This document shows positions 5,611 to 6,555 of a stretch of 6,555 bases of DNA, one piece after another. Source of the stretch: CAYUKK01 sp964445305 (GTDB lineage Bacteria > Acidobacteriota > Aminicenantia > Aminicenantales > UBA8522). A program made the position numbers and the translations under genes. Where the stretch lies: assembly GCA_964445305.1 (NCBI GenBank), contig CAYUKK010000086.1:1-6555 (forward strand). The letters run 5' to 3'. The notes below the pieces were generated by a model. That model worked only from the letters and a program-made list of their open reading frames with translations, did not search any database and was not told where the DNA came from. Position 1 is the first letter of the stretch. Each line of letters opens with the position of its first letter.

Positions 5611-6555
5611 TACCTTTCCGGTCTGGCCACACGCATGAGGAGACCCAGCAAAATGAGGACGCCGGCGACCGTGAGGTCGATTCTCCATGCCCTCCCATCT
5701 TGATAATAAAGGAGAACAAGGAAAGAGACGGCGGCAAAGGCGAGGCCGAAGGCGATAAGCGTCAGGCCGATGACCCCAAAGGGAGAAAAAGCTTTCCTCT
5801 CCTGGCCTTCAAACAGGAATGGCCTTTCTAAATCCGCAAAGAATGCCTCCCGCCGAGCCATCTCTTCAGCAGGCGTCGGTCGCGATCGAGTGCCCCACCA
5901 CATGCCCAGAATCGTCGCCGCCACGCTGAGGACCGTGGCCACTGAATTCCAGGCGCTACGCAGCCAGAAATCGAGGCGAGCGTTGACTCTCATTTCCTCG
6001 ACGAACATTTGGACAAGGAAGAAATTGGCGAGGACGAGCAAAACGCCGATGAGGGAGCCGGCCACAACTCCCCAAAGAGCCCCCCGGGCATTGAATCTCT
6101 TGAAGAGGAGACCGAAGACAAGCGGAATCATGATCGCCGGCCCGAAGGCGCTGAAAATGCGGAACATGATATCCATCAGGTTAAAGCCCTTGAGGGAATT
6201 GAAGAGAACGGCGAGGAGGATGGTCAAAACGCCGATGATGATGGTAAAGAGACGACCCAGAAAGACCTCCTCCTTCTCCGAAAGACCCGGCTTTATTTTC
6301 TTCTTATAAAAATCTCGAGTCAGGACACCCGACAGGGTGTTGAATTCCGAACCCAAGGTTGACATCGTCGAGCTGATGACCGCTGCCAGGACAAAGCCCA
6401 TCAGGCCGATGGGAAGAATTTTCAAACTGATGATGGCATAGACTTCCTTGGCGTTCTCGATGCCGGGGACAAGGACTCGAGCCGCCAGGCCGGGGAAAAA
6501 GAAAAGGGGCGGCATGATAAACATCAAGAAAGCAATCCACCCGATCATCTTCCGC
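5610..6555 (-). CDS. Sodium:solute symporter (SSS family), C-terminal part (cut by right edge)
   Basis: This is the last 314 or so codons of an inner-membrane Na+-coupled transporter for sugars, carboxylates or amino acids. The frame is open through position 6555, so the ATG at 6548 is internal rather than the start; the family is usually 500-600 residues. Counting from that Met, about eight hydrophobic spans are seen, near 3-28, 41-62, 98-117, 128-149, 157-183, 199-218, 256-282 and 289-306. The conserved ISSTMSTLGSEFN (58-70) followed by LTRDFY (76-81) is the SSS helix that provides the serine/threonine ligands of the second sodium site. A cytosolic segment, TPAEEMARREAFFADLERP (225-243), precedes the last two spans. 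The gene converges on the Gfo/Idh operon, so it is separately transcribed. Import of the substrate handled by the nearby enzymes is an inference from position only. Family confidence is high; solute unknown. Confidence -1.
   Translation of the reverse strand, partial: RKMIGWIAFLMFIMPPLFFFPGLAARVLVPGIENAKEVYAIISLKILPIGLMGFVLAAVISSTMSTLGSEFNTLSGVLTRDFYKKKIKPGLSEKEEVFLGRLFTIIIGVLTILLAVLFNSLKGFNLMDIMFRIFSAFGPAIMIPLVFGLLFKRFNARGALWGVVAGSLIGVLLVLANFFLVQMFVEEMRVNARLDFWLRSAWNSVATVLSVAATILGMWWGTRSRPTPAEEMARREAFFADLERPFLFEGQERKAFSPFGVIGLTLIAFGLAFAAVSFLVLLYYQDGRAWRIDLTVAGVLILLGLLMRVARPER

Noticed and set aside
6304..6548. ATG at 6548 as the true start of the symporter
   Set aside because: The frame is open to the window edge, the residues before it continue without a stop, and the protein would lack about half of a normal symporter, including the first helices.
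1..6555. CRISPR, transposon, toxin-antitoxin or phage content
   Set aside because: There are no spaced direct repeats, no terminal inverted repeats and no such gene families. Every long stretch is explained by metabolic genes or short spacers.

Overview
The window is a compact bacterial carbohydrate-catabolism locus of moderately high GC, with tightly packed genes and one conspicuously AT-rich spacer. No gene here fixes the species. The gene mix (2-keto-3-deoxygluconate kinase, KDPG aldolase, class III aminotransferase, M20 peptidase/deacylase, two NAD(P)-type dehydrogenases and a Na+/solute symporter) is typical of polysaccharide- or glycan-using heterotrophs. Acidobacteriota/Aminicenantes, Planctomycetes and Thermotogae relatives are all conceivable; this is a low-confidence inference.

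Layout. Positions 1-2057 hold a minus-strand operon, read right to left: KDG kinase, then KDPG (Entner-Doudoroff) aldolase, then a class III PLP aminotransferase cut by the left edge. Positions 2058-2198 are an AT-rich divergent control region. It carries two near-consensus sigma-70-type promoters, one per strand, so placed that the -35 of each lies on or beside the -10 of the other. Positions 2199-5534 hold a plus-strand operon: an M20 metallopeptidase/deacylase, a zinc-dependent medium-chain alcohol/polyol dehydrogenase coupled to it by an ATGA overlap, and a Gfo/Idh/MocA oxidoreductase with a strong ribosome binding site. Positions 5572-5610 form a hairpin between converging transcripts. 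Positions 5610-6555 are the C-terminal part of a sodium:solute symporter on the minus strand, whose 5' part lies outside the window.

How the genes may work together. The kinase and aldolase are the two consecutive steps KDG -> KDPG -> pyruvate + glyceraldehyde-3-phosphate, so the locus very probably feeds a sugar acid into central metabolism. The divergent operon supplies a hydrolase and two dehydrogenases, the adjoining minus-strand gene supplies a transaminase, and the symporter could bring in the substrate. One consistent reading is catabolism of an N-acylated amino sugar or amino-sugar acid: uptake, deacylation, oxidation, amino-group removal, then KDG. An alternative is hexuronate or aldonate use, with the M20 enzyme and aminotransferase doing something else. 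No dehydratase or isomerase that would make KDG is visible, so the substrate cannot be settled from this window.

I see no mobile element, CRISPR array, tRNA or rRNA. The enzymes are recognisable families, and I do not claim a new system. The points most worth a second look are the interlocked divergent promoters, the chain of tiny overlapping ORFs ahead of the kinase, the non-standard catalytic segment of the Gfo/Idh protein, and the unresolved pathway.
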